The notes under the pieces are model-generated. The model worked only from the letters and a program-made list of their open reading frames with translations. It did no database searches and was not told the DNA's origin. Source: Gilvimarinus sp. DA14 (GTDB lineage: Bacteria; Pseudomonadota; Gammaproteobacteria; Pseudomonadales; Cellvibrionaceae). From it: a stretch of 64,000 bases of DNA. Position numbers and translations under genes: made by a program. The stretch spans positions 2,148,501 to 2,212,500 of the forward strand of contig NZ_CP100350.1 of the NCBI RefSeq assembly GCF_024204685.1. Direction: 5' to 3'. Positions 1 through 8,784 of the stretch are shown piece after piece (positions within the stretch are counted from its first letter, which is position 1; each line of letters begins with the position of its first letter).

Positions 1-8
1 TTATTGGC

Positions 9-14
9 TATAAT
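9..14 (+). promoter_or_regulatory. possible -10 box of the argH promoter
   Basis: A perfect TATAAT lies 81 bases before the argH ATG. Any -35 element would fall off the left edge of the window, so the promoter cannot be confirmed. Confidence 0.35.
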
Positions 15-94
15 GCCGCCACTTTGTATTTTATCGGCACTGGTGTTCACAGCAACTGGCGCCAGCGCCAACCACTATAGCCGCGAGAGAGACT

Positions 95-1486
95 ATGAGC
101 GAACAAGATCAGACCGCCAAACCCTGGGGTGGCCGTTTTAGCGAAGCCACCGATGCTTTTGTGGAGCGCTTTACCGCATCTATCGGATTTGACTGGCGAC
201 TGTATCACCACGACATAAACGGTTCTATTGCCCACGCCACAATGCTGGAAAAAGTCGGTGTCCTGAGCGCCGCCGAAAAAGACCAAATTATCACCGGGCT
301 GGAAGAAATTCGCGCCGACATAGACGCGGGCAAATTCAACTGGTCGGTTACCCTCGAAGATGTGCACATGAACATCGAGGCGGCTCTGACCGAAAAAATA
401 GGCATTACCGGCAAAAAACTGCACACGGGCCGCTCGCGCAACGATCAGGTAGCGACCGATATACGCCTGTACCTGCGCGACGAGATCGACACCATCGCCG
501 GCGAGCTAAAGCGCCTGCAAAGCGGGATTTTGGACATAGCCGAGCGCGAAGCCGACACCATAATGCCCGGCTTCACCCACCTGCAAACCGCGCAACCGGT
601 AACCTTTGGCCACCATTTGCTGGCCTGGTTTGAAATGCTGACCCGCGATGCCGGTCGCCTGGCCGACTGCCGCGCGCGCCTGAACCAATCGCCCCTGGGA
701 GCAGCCGCACTGGCGGGAACCACCTACCCCATTGATCGCGCCCTTACCGCCGAGCTACTGGGGTTTGATAAGCCTACTAACAACAGCCTGGACTCGGTGT
801 CGGATCGCGACTTTGCCATTGAGTTCTGCGCCTTTGCCAGCATCTTGCTGACGCACCTGTCCCGCGCCAGTGAAGAGCTGGTACTGTGGACCAGCGCGCA
901 ATTTGATTTCATTGATCTGCCCGATCGCTTCTGCACTGGCTCATCCATCATGCCGCAAAAGAAAAATCCGGATGTACCCGAACTGGTGCGCGGTAAAACC
1001 GGCCGGGTCAACGGCCATCTGATCAGCCTGCTGACGCTAATGAAGTCACAGCCGCTGGCCTACAACAAAGACAACCAAGAGGACAAAGAGCCGCTGTTCG
1101 ATGCTATCGACACCGTCAAAGACTGCCTGCGCGCCTTTGCCGACATGGTGCCGGCCATTACCGCCCGCAAAGACAATATGTACGAGGCGGCACGCCGCGG
1201 TTTCTCCACCGCCACCGATCTGGCCGACTACTTGGTTCGCAAAGGTATGCCTTTCCGCGATGCTCACGAGGTCGTGGGGAAATCCGTCGCATACGGTATT
1301 GAAAGCGGGAAAGACTTATCGGAAATGAGCTTGCAAGAGCTGCAGCAGTTCTCCGATACCATTGCCGCCGACGTGTTTGAGGTACTGACATTGGAAGGCT
1401 CTGTGGCTGCACGCGACCACACCGGCGGAACCGCCCCCAAACAAGTCAAGGCCGCCGTTGCGCGCGCCCGCGCCGAGCTCGGCTAA
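95..1486 (+). CDS. argH: argininosuccinate lyase
   Basis: This enzyme splits argininosuccinate into arginine and fumarate, the last step of arginine synthesis, in the cytoplasm as a homotetramer. The protein is 463 aa, the normal length for the family. The N-terminus has the typical KPWGGRF start, HTGRSRNDQ is the substrate-binding segment, and [12 protein letters not shown] is the signature loop of the fumarase/aspartase superfamily carrying the catalytic serine. The ATG is preceded by a GAGAGAG ribosome site. A strong hairpin follows the stop, so the gene appears to be a single transcription unit or the end of one. Confidence 0.98.
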   Translation: MSEQDQTAKPWGGRFSEATDAFVERFTASIGFDWRLYHHDINGSIAHATMLEKVGVLSAAEKDQIITGLEEIRADIDAGKFNWSVTLEDVHMNIEAALTEKIGITGKKLHTGRSRNDQVATDIRLYLRDEIDTIAGELKRLQSGILDIAEREADTIMPGFTHLQTAQPVTFGHHLLAWFEMLTRDAGRLADCRARLNQSPLGAAALAGTTYPIDRALTAELLGFDKPTNNSLDSVSDRDFAIEFCAFASILLTHLSRASEELVLWTSAQFDFIDLPDRFCTGSSIMPQKKNPDVPELVRGKTGRVNGHLISLLTLMKSQPLAYNKDNQEDKEPLFDAIDTVKDCLRAFADMVPAITARKDNMYEAARRGFSTATDLADYLVRKGMPFRDAHEVVGKSVAYGIESGKDLSEMSLQELQQFSDTIAADVFEVLTLEGSVAARDHTGGTAPKQVKAAVARARAELG

Positions 1487-1509
1487 GACTCTAATACTTG
1501 CCTGCATAA

Positions 1510-1555
1510 GCCCCGCCGTAGCGCTCACTGCTAGGCGGGGCCTCCCTTCTGTTTT
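1510..1555 (+). terminator. rho-independent terminator after argH
   Basis: GCCCCGCC (1510-1517) pairs with GGCGGGGC (1534-1541). TAGC/GCTA extends the stem after a one-base bulge. A pyrimidine- and T-rich stretch follows. Confidence 0.8.
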
Positions 1556-1676
1556 TGCCGCCGCCTCTGCCCGAGTTAATTGTGTAAAGCCGCTGGAATT
1601 GTCGCCATAATTGACTATGATTATCGGTTCAACAAGAATTATTAGTCTACGCAGGCGGTAAAACACCGGGGGCCCC

Positions 1677-4148
1677 ATGCCAGGGAAAGAAAAAGCGCTA
1701 GAGGCTCGCATCGAGCAGCTGGAACAGGCGCTCGCCGCTCAATCCGGCGGCTCGCAGTCATCGGAGCAAGACCCGCTACTGCCTCATTTCGAGTTGTTAT
1801 TGGGTGATTCCAATGAAGGCAACATCCTCCTCAGCCTGCAACTTTTGGCCACCCAAATTAACTGCCCCGAGCTTGCCGTGTGGCTGGTTTCCGACCTCCT
1901 GCAACCCTGGCAACTCATTGCCCAGTCTGCCGCTTTAGAGCAGCCTCAACCGTCAGCACACGATTGCGCGACACTAAAACGCTTTGCAGCGGTACTCAAC
2001 AATAACCAGCAGCTGGTGCCAGTATCTTCCAATGGCAAACTTGTTGCCGTATGGCAAATCGCTGCCAAGCAGATCTCAACCCCCGAGCTATCGCTGGTGA
2101 GGAAGGTAGGCGCCCTGATACACGATGCCTACTGCCGCAATCAGCTGTTAAACGATTTGCAGGAACGAGATAAACGCTATCACTATGCCATGGAGGCCTC
2201 TCGCGACGGTCTATGGGACTGGCAGATTGGTGAAAACCGCATTCACTTTAGCCGCGGTTATTGGCGTATGCTCGGCTACGATTACCAACAGCGCCCAGGT
2301 AGCTTAAACACATTTGTGCATTACTTGCTCCACCCGGATGACGCCGATACGGTGATTGAAAAGTTGCAAGGCGCACGTCAAAACCGCCAATCACATCTGA
2401 GCTTTGAGCATCGGCTATTGAGCAGACACGGCACGGTAGTTTGGGTGAACTGTCGCTGCATTTTTGTAGAGCCCGACGAGCAAGGCCTCTTTACCCGCTG
2501 CGTAGCAACAAGCAGCGATATCACGCAAAGTATTCTCGACAAAAATGAATTGCTTGAAGCGCGAACTCTGGCAGAGGAATCGAGCCACGCCAAAAGTAAG
2601 TTTATGGCCAGCATGAGTCATGAAATACGCACACCGATGAATGCCATTATCGGCCTGAGCCATCTACTCGAAGACACGTCAATTAATGATCTGCAAAAAA
2701 GTTACATCAGCAGTATTCAGAGCGCCGCGGGTACGCTCTTGCAAACCATTAATCAAGTGTTCGACTACGCAAAACTAGAAACCGGCAAAATAATTATTGA
2801 AAAAAACCATTTCGATTTAGAGCAAATGCTGGAACGCTTGGCGCGCATGTTTGAAAGCAGCGCTCTACATGAGAAGTCGAACATTATATTTGACATAAAA
2901 GATAACACACCGCGCTTTGTGCGCGGCGACGCCACCCGCATCAGTCACATTATCAGCCAACTGATCAAGAACTCACTGCAGTATTCCGGTAGCAACGAGG
3001 TCATTGTCAGCGCCGAAGCCCTGGCAAAAACACCTGAGGCGGTAAGTGTAAAATTTAGCGTTACGGACCATGGTGAAGGCATAGCGCCTCAAGCACTTCG
3101 ACAGCTGCAAGAAAGCCTCAAAGCCTCTAATCTTGACCGGCAAGAGAATAACAACGACTTTGGCCTGCATATATGCAACCTGCTGGTAAACCTAATGCAA
3201 GGGCAGTTAACCGTAGAGAGCAAGCCAGAGCAAGGAACCACTTTTTCGTTTACGGCCGAGCTTGAACCCAGCAAGATTGGTGATAATCGTATACAGCAAA
3301 GAAGCTCTAATTGTAGATCCCTCAAGATCTTAGTGGTTGACGACAACCAGCTGGCTCTGGATATATTATTAAAAACTGCCAGTAAAATTATAGATAATGT
3401 TGATACAGCAAAAGATGCCCATTCTGCCCTGGGGAAAATACAGCAGGCCGAAGCTGACGCCGCCCCCTACGACATCGTACTACTAGATTACAAAATGCCC
3501 CTTAAAAATGGCCTTGAGGCCGCCAGAGACATCAAATGCTCAGAGACTATTCACAATAAACCTCTGATATTTCTGGTCTCGTCTTTTCAGCGCGACGAAA
3601 TTTTCACCGACCATCAAGACTCCGACTACGTAGATAGCTTTCTCAGCAAACCTGTCAGCGACTCGCGTCTGTTTGACGCCATCTGCCGCGCCCTGCCCGA
3701 GTGCGCCATAGAGCAAAGCGCCAAGCACAGCGAAACTCGGGCGGCGGCGCTAAAAGGGCTTAGAATTTTACTCGTCGAGGACAATGTTATTAATCAGCAG
3801 GTAGCACGCGGAATTCTGAGAAAGGTGGGGATCAGCGTAATCAGTGCCGACAACGGCCAACAGGCGCTAGAGATCTTAGAAAACAGCCCTGAAGGATTCG
3901 ATGCCGTTTTAATGGACATTGAGATGCCGATATTGGATGGTATCAGCGCCACCAAAATTATTCGCAAAGACAAACAGCTGCACAACTTGCCTATTATTGC
4001 GGTTACCGCTCAGGCCATCCAGGGCGACAGAGAAGCCTGCTTGGCGGCGGGCATGAACGAATACATCAGCAAACCTCTAAAGCCTGACGACCTGTATCAG
4101 ACACTCTGCGACCTACTCGCAACCAAGCCTGAGCGGGCACCACAATAA
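1677..4148 (+). CDS. hybrid sensor histidine kinase (PAS-HisKA-HATPase-REC-REC)
   Basis: This is an 823-aa hybrid kinase with no membrane segment, so it is probably cytoplasmic. It has an N-terminal coiled coil (about 5-25), a GAF-like region without clear motifs (about 35-155) and a PAS/PAC domain (about 165-285). The HisKA box has the phospho-accepting His at 315 (SHEIRTPMN), followed by a HATPase domain with an atypical G2 region. Two receiver domains follow, with acceptor Asp near 604 (LLDYKMP) and 747 (LMDIEMP). No HPt domain is present, so a separate HPt protein would be needed for a full phosphorelay. The start is ATG after a G-rich stretch. The neighbours give no hint of the signal. 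Confidence 0.93.
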   Translation: MPGKEKALEARIEQLEQALAAQSGGSQSSEQDPLLPHFELLLGDSNEGNILLSLQLLATQINCPELAVWLVSDLLQPWQLIAQSAALEQPQPSAHDCATLKRFAAVLNNNQQLVPVSSNGKLVAVWQIAAKQISTPELSLVRKVGALIHDAYCRNQLLNDLQERDKRYHYAMEASRDGLWDWQIGENRIHFSRGYWRMLGYDYQQRPGSLNTFVHYLLHPDDADTVIEKLQGARQNRQSHLSFEHRLLSRHGTVVWVNCRCIFVEPDEQGLFTRCVATSSDITQSILDKNELLEARTLAEESSHAKSKFMASMSHEIRTPMNAIIGLSHLLEDTSINDLQKSYISSIQSAAGTLLQTINQVFDYAKLETGKIIIEKNHFDLEQMLERLARMFESSALHEKSNIIFDIKDNTPRFVRGDATRISHIISQLIKNSLQYSGSNEVIVSAEALAKTPEAVSVKFSVTDHGEGIAPQALRQLQESLKASNLDRQENNNDFGLHICNLLVNLMQGQLTVESKPEQGTTFSFTAELEPSKIGDNRIQQRSSNCRSLKILVVDDNQLALDILLKTASKIIDNVDTAKDAHSALGKIQQAEADAAPYDIVLLDYKMPLKNGLEAARDIKCSETIHNKPLIFLVSSFQRDEIFTDHQDSDYVDSFLSKPVSDSRLFDAICRALPECAIEQSAKHSETRAAALKGLRILLVEDNVINQQVARGILRKVGISVISADNGQQALEILENSPEGFDAVLMDIEMPILDGISATKIIRKDKQLHNLPIIAVTAQAIQGDREACLAAGMNEYISKPLKPDDLYQTLCDLLATKPERAPQ

Positions 4149-4194
4149 CAAAATCAAACCGCTATGCTTTCATGCACAAAACACCCTAACGAAC

Positions 4195-5685
4195 TTACAT
4201 ATAGTGCTTTCTGACAAACTCGCCGTGCTTTGGCAGCGTAGAAACCCGCTTTGCCACGGCGTTGCGAATATGCGTAAGTCGCATGTGCAGTTGCTCATCT
4301 GAGATAGCATCGGCCACCGGGTGATAGCCCTCAGGCTCGAAGCCTTGCCCCAGCAGCACAGCAAACCAGCTGGTTTCACGAAACATATCGTATCGGTTCA
4401 CCAACACCTCGCCGCGCTCTTTGAACACTTCGAGCTTTTCCACCAGGCTGGCAGGCAACTCCATGTTTTTCACATAGCGCCAGAAGGGGCTGTCATCGCG
4501 CTCTGTTATAGCATAGTGAGCAATCAGAAAGTCTTTGACCTCATCGTACTCTTGATACATTTCACGATTAAAGCGCTCTACCAATGACGGTTGGATTTTA
4601 CTGCGGGGAAACATTGCCAGGATTTTATGTACCGCGCGCTGAATCAAATGAATGCTAGTAGATTCTAGCGGCTCTAAAAACCCGCTCGATAAGCCTACCG
4701 CGATGCAGTTATTCACCCAGGATTTTTTTCTCACCCCGGTGGTAAAGCGAAGTGTTCTAGGCTCAGCCAGAGCCTCGCCGTCGAGGTTATTCAACAACAC
4801 CTCGCGAGCCTGCTCATCACTTGTATATTTACTGCAGTAAACATAGCCGTTACCCACACGGTGCTGCAGGGGAATACGCCACTGCCAACCTGCATCGTGC
4901 GCGATTGAACGCGTATAAGGAAGAAGCTCACCCGTTGATGCAGAAGGTACGGCTACTGCACTATCCACAGGTAACCAATGGCTCCAATCCTCATAACCGG
5001 TCTGGTACACCTGCTCAATCAACATCCCTCTAAAGCCGCTGCAATCGATAAACAGGTCGCCTTCAACGACTCGCCCGTTCTCCAGCAGCAGCTTTTCAAT
5101 ATCGCCTGTGTGCGGGTTTTGTGTCACCTCGCTCACCTTGCCCTCAATACGCGAAACACCGCGAGCCTCGGCGAACTCGCGCAAAAACTTTGCGTACAAG
5201 CCGGCATCAAAGTGATAGGCGTAGTTCACATCGGGCAGCATTTTGGGGCCGGCTTCATTCTCGACCCAGGCAAACTTATTCTCACGCGCCGCACAGGCCT
5301 CGGCATTAAAGCTGAGAAAATCTGTGGCGCCACCGTTTTTTCTCCAGCGCAGCCAATAGTGCATAAAGCTGATACCGTCCATGTCAGAACCCAACATGCC
5401 AAACGGATGAAAGTAGGAAACGCCCTGCTTACGCCAATTGGCAAATTCGATTCCCAACTTAAAAGTGGCTTTAGTGGCGCGAACAAAATCCGCCTCGCTG
5501 ATTCCAAGCGCATTGTTGTAGATCATGATAGGCGGAATTGTCGCCTCACCAACACCAACGGTGCCTATCGCTTCCGACTCAACCAGGGTGATAGACACTG
5601 GCCCGCCCGCCAGAGATTTAGCCAGGGCTGCAGCGCTCATCCAACCGGCCGTGCCGCCACCGAGAATCACTACACGATTAATCAT
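4195..5685 (-). CDS. tryptophan-halogenase-family flavoprotein, module 1 slot C
   Basis: The protein belongs to the flavin-dependent tryptophan halogenase family (PrnA-like, Trp_halogenase), whose members use FADH2 and O2 to make HOCl or HOBr and halogenate an aromatic substrate. All key motifs are present: FAD-binding GGGTAGW (9-15), the catalytic lysine in TFKLGIEF (K76), WQWRIP (267-272), and the catalytic glutamate in LEST (E341). It is 496 aa from the ATG at 5685, which has a GAGGGG ribosome site, and starts 10 bases after the slot B gene. The segment LIEQ...TGYEDW groups it with the slot C protein of module 2. No flavin reductase gene is nearby. The substrate is unknown and need not be free tryptophan. 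Confidence 0.92.
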   Translation of the reverse strand: MINRVVILGGGTAGWMSAAALAKSLAGGPVSITLVESEAIGTVGVGEATIPPIMIYNNALGISEADFVRATKATFKLGIEFANWRKQGVSYFHPFGMLGSDMDGISFMHYWLRWRKNGGATDFLSFNAEACAARENKFAWVENEAGPKMLPDVNYAYHFDAGLYAKFLREFAEARGVSRIEGKVSEVTQNPHTGDIEKLLLENGRVVEGDLFIDCSGFRGMLIEQVYQTGYEDWSHWLPVDSAVAVPSASTGELLPYTRSIAHDAGWQWRIPLQHRVGNGYVYCSKYTSDEQAREVLLNNLDGEALAEPRTLRFTTGVRKKSWVNNCIAVGLSSGFLEPLESTSIHLIQRAVHKILAMFPRSKIQPSLVERFNREMYQEYDEVKDFLIAHYAITERDDSPFWRYVKNMELPASLVEKLEVFKERGEVLVNRYDMFRETSWFAVLLGQGFEPEGYHPVADAISDEQLHMRLTHIRNAVAKRVSTLPKHGEFVRKHYM

Positions 5686-5695
5686 AAAATCCCCT

Positions 5696-7195
5696 CTAAA
5701 ACATTGCACCCGTATAGTTATCGTTATTTTCTAAGCCTAAGTGTACCGATAAGTCTGGCATTTGTTCCGCCTCACGGGCGACAAAGCTCAGCATTTTTTG
5801 GAACTCTTTGATTTGTTCCTGTTCATCCAGGTTATTCACTTGCAAGTCATAGGACTGAGGCAAGAGGCCATTACCACACAAGAGCGCATACCAATCCTCC
5901 TCTTGAAAGGTTTCATCTTCATACATGCAAAGCGCCCCTCGCGCCTGAAACAAGTTTAATTTTTGTTGTAGATGAGCGCTTGGCGACAATGACTTGAATG
6001 AATGCCACAAAGTATCGTTATCGCGACCATTCAGTAAATAATGCGCCTGCTGAAAATCCACTATTCGATCTATATGCGAATTCACTTTTTCGATGTATTT
6101 TTTTTGCTCGGCCGTATAGCTGTCGGCAACCGGGAACAACGCCATCAGGTAGGACAACGTCAAATGTAATACATGTAGTTCCACACCATTAACATCGTCT
6201 AAGCAGGCGGCCGAACCACCTACAGCCACACAGTTTTTCAGCCAGGGAGATCGCCTCCGACCCGCCACTTTATTCTTTACCACACCTTCTCTCATTGGCA
6301 TAGCGCACAAACCTTGCAGCGTTTTTGCCACCTGGTCGGGCACGGACTGTTGCGGATTATAGTTGAACCTCAGCGCGGTCTTATCCGCAAGCGGATAGAC
6401 GCCCAGCCACCCACGCTCATTGGCAAGGCAATGGTTGCATGACGGTATGGGAGTTATCTTGTCTGCCAGAGCGTGTACACTCGCCGTTAGTGGAAACCTA
6501 TCCTGAAGCGACTCATAAGCGTCTCCTCCAAGTTTGGAGATCAGCTCTCCTGCCGGGCCACAGGCATCGACAAAGAGATCCGCCGTAACGGTTTGCCCGT
6601 CTTCCAATAGGATATGCCGAATTGCACCAGCTTCAACCTCTACTTTGGCAATAGGCCCCTCATACCTTTTCACACCACTGGCTATGGTGTCAGAAGCGAT
6701 ACGCTTAAGATACGCTAGCGCCGGAATATTAAAGCTGTAGGATGCATGACTGAATGCTGACGCCTGCTCATTGAGCAGTACGAATTTATTTCTTTTGGCT
6801 GCAGCCACCGCCAGAGAAAACTCGTGATATGGAACCTGCAAGCCTTTTTTTCTGCCTCGAATCCAATACTGAACAAAATCTATATCTTTAATGGGCAAGC
6901 CGTGGGTATCGAAAACCTGATAGTAATCACCGTCTGATGACCAGCCGGAAAATCTATTGCCAATGGAATTAGCTACCCCCAAATTAGCAATCAAGTCCGA
7001 CTCAGAAAGCCCCAGCAATTTGTGCAGCCCTCGCACAGAAGGGATACTGGGGTATACATCCTGCGGACCAACCTCGGAGGGTAGCTCGACAATCTGCACT
7101 GTTAATAATGAATTCTCACCCAGAAACCTCTGTAGCACCCGCGCCGTTATCCACGCATCTGCATCCCGGCCTACCACGCAAATACTTTTAACCAT
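5696..7195 (-). CDS. degenerate tryptophan-halogenase paralogue, module 1 slot B
   Basis: The protein aligns over its whole length with the neighbouring halogenases (for example ADLFVDACG and NCVAVGGSA) but has lost the catalytic features. GGGTAGW is GRDADAW (9-15). The catalytic Lys position is Ser77 (ANSIGNRF). WxWxIP reads GWLGVYP. The catalytic Glu position is Asn in LDDVNG. It is 499 aa from the ATG at 7195, which overlaps the upstream stop by 8 nt (ATGGTTAA). The reading frame is intact over its full length, so it looks selected rather than decaying. An inactive partner, scaffold or binding protein is more likely than a halogenase, but this is inference. Confidence 0.85.
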   Translation of the reverse strand: MVKSICVVGRDADAWITARVLQRFLGENSLLTVQIVELPSEVGPQDVYPSIPSVRGLHKLLGLSESDLIANLGVANSIGNRFSGWSSDGDYYQVFDTHGLPIKDIDFVQYWIRGRKKGLQVPYHEFSLAVAAAKRNKFVLLNEQASAFSHASYSFNIPALAYLKRIASDTIASGVKRYEGPIAKVEVEAGAIRHILLEDGQTVTADLFVDACGPAGELISKLGGDAYESLQDRFPLTASVHALADKITPIPSCNHCLANERGWLGVYPLADKTALRFNYNPQQSVPDQVAKTLQGLCAMPMREGVVKNKVAGRRRSPWLKNCVAVGGSAACLDDVNGVELHVLHLTLSYLMALFPVADSYTAEQKKYIEKVNSHIDRIVDFQQAHYLLNGRDNDTLWHSFKSLSPSAHLQQKLNLFQARGALCMYEDETFQEEDWYALLCGNGLLPQSYDLQVNNLDEQEQIKEFQKMLSFVAREAEQMPDLSVHLGLENNDNYTGAMF

Positions 7196-8708
7196 GGGCT
7201 CTCTCACTTAGCGTAGATTTACAGTAATCGTTAACAAACTCAGTGTGATCGCCCAGCCCCATCACACTCGACTCAATCGAGCTGCTAATCGACTCAACTT
7301 TGTCGGTTAAACGAGCCACGGGGTGATTGTCACAAACACGCTCGTAGGTGCTTGCTTGTCCCACCTGCCCCATCAGTACCGCCAGCCAGCTCGCGGGTGA
7401 AAACAAACCATATTTGTATTGATCGATATAACCGCGACTGGAATACAACTCAATCTTTTCAGTCAAAGAGTCAGGAATTTCCATTGTGCGGCAGTTATCC
7501 CAAAATGGCATACCCCGCCGCTCATTGGCTGCGTAATGCAAAATTAAAAAATCCCGGATTCGCTCATACTCCAAATTGATACGGCGGTTAAATTCATCAG
7601 TCAGAGCTGGCGAGGGTACTTTCCCCGGGAACAATTTCAATAGCTGCTGAATGGAAACCTGTATCAGATAAATGCTAGTAGACTCCAAAGGTTCCAGAAA
7701 GCCGCCGGAAAGCCCCACGGCGATGCAGTTAGCCTTCCAGTTCACCTTGCGCCGCCCGGCTTCAAACCTTAACAACGCGGCATCCGTAACCGGTGCACTC
7801 GGCATATCTGCGTATAAACTGTGTACCGCCTCGTCATCACTCAGGTACTGACTGGAATACACATAGCCATTGCCTGTGCGATGCTGCAACGGAATGCGCC
7901 ACTGCCAACCTGCGACCTTGGCCATAGACCTAGTATAAGGAGGCAGATTTTGCATCGGCGCACTTGGTGCGGTAACCGCTCTATCGCATTGCAACCAGTG
8001 AGCCCACGACTCAAAGCCTACACCCAACTGTTGCCCTAAAAGCAAAGATCGGAAACCTGAACAATCGATGAAATAATCGGCCGTTATCTGTTGGCCGGAC
8101 TCGAGCACAATTGTATCTATGCCCTCGCCTGCGTCTTTCCCCAGAACCTGAGCAACCCGCCCTTCTATACGTTGCACGCCCTTCGCGACTGACATCTCCT
8201 TTAAGTAATTGGCATACAGCCCCGCATCAAAATGATAAGCATACGAATACGTAGAGGCGATGGCGCTGGCATCACTGGCGGGAAAAGCAAACCTCCCGTG
8301 TCTGGCTGCCTGAATGGAATAGCTGTAATGCTCTAGGGGTTGGGCCGATCCCTGTTGGCGCACTTTCAACCAGTACTGGTGAAAATCCATGCCCTGTAAA
8401 CTTTTACCGTAAGCGCCGAAGGGGTGCATATAAGTTTCACCAGGCACTTTCCAGCCTTCAAACTCGATACCCAATTTAAAGGTGGCGCCGGTCTTTTGCA
8501 TCATATCCGGCTCGATAATACCCAACTTGTCATTAAACTCTTTGATCGCGGGAATGGTCGCCTCACCCACGCCGACCGTACCGATGGATTCCGATTCCAC
8601 CAGAGTAACGTCACAGACTCTGTCGGTAACCACATGGGACAGGGCTGCGGCAGTCATCCAACCAGCCGTGCCACCGCCAACAATGACTATTTTTATTCTC
8701 TCTTGCAT
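7188..8708 (-). CDS. tryptophan-halogenase-family flavoprotein, module 1 slot A
   Basis: An intact family member of 506 aa. GGGTAGW is at 11-17, catalytic Lys77 in TFKLGIEF, WQWRIP at about 267-272, and catalytic Glu341 in EPLEST. The SLLLGQ.LGV.FESW segment and FLILHY near the C-terminus match the slot A protein of module 2 and differ from both slot C proteins. I prefer the ATG at 8708 (GAGG about 12 bases upstream) over an in-frame TTG at 8726. It lies downstream of the TBDR gene with a strong hairpin between, so expression probably needs read-through or its own promoter. Its stop overlaps the start of slot B by 8 nt. Confidence 0.92.
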   Translation of the reverse strand: MQERIKIVIVGGGTAGWMTAAALSHVVTDRVCDVTLVESESIGTVGVGEATIPAIKEFNDKLGIIEPDMMQKTGATFKLGIEFEGWKVPGETYMHPFGAYGKSLQGMDFHQYWLKVRQQGSAQPLEHYSYSIQAARHGRFAFPASDASAIASTYSYAYHFDAGLYANYLKEMSVAKGVQRIEGRVAQVLGKDAGEGIDTIVLESGQQITADYFIDCSGFRSLLLGQQLGVGFESWAHWLQCDRAVTAPSAPMQNLPPYTRSMAKVAGWQWRIPLQHRTGNGYVYSSQYLSDDEAVHSLYADMPSAPVTDAALLRFEAGRRKVNWKANCIAVGLSGGFLEPLESTSIYLIQVSIQQLLKLFPGKVPSPALTDEFNRRINLEYERIRDFLILHYAANERRGMPFWDNCRTMEIPDSLTEKIELYSSRGYIDQYKYGLFSPASWLAVLMGQVGQASTYERVCDNHPVARLTDKVESISSSIESSVMGLGDHTEFVNDYCKSTLSERAHG

Positions 8709-8730
8709 AACAATATTCAGCCTCAAATAA

Positions 8731-8762
8731 AAAATGCGCTGCTATAAATAGCAGCGCATTTT
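8731..8762 (-). terminator. hairpin between TBDR 1 and slot A halogenase
   Basis: Perfect 15-bp arms AAAATGCGCTGCTAT / ATAGCAGCGCATTTT flank a 2-base centre. A T-run follows on the minus strand. It should end or attenuate transcription from the TBDR gene before the halogenases. Confidence 0.8.
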
Positions 8763-8784
8763 CGGGTTGGCTTAGCGTTACGAT

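Noticed and set aside
4978-5811. 277-aa plus-strand frame antisense to the slot C and B halogenases
   Set aside because: It is a shadow frame with no family features; the minus-strand proteins carry all conserved motifs.
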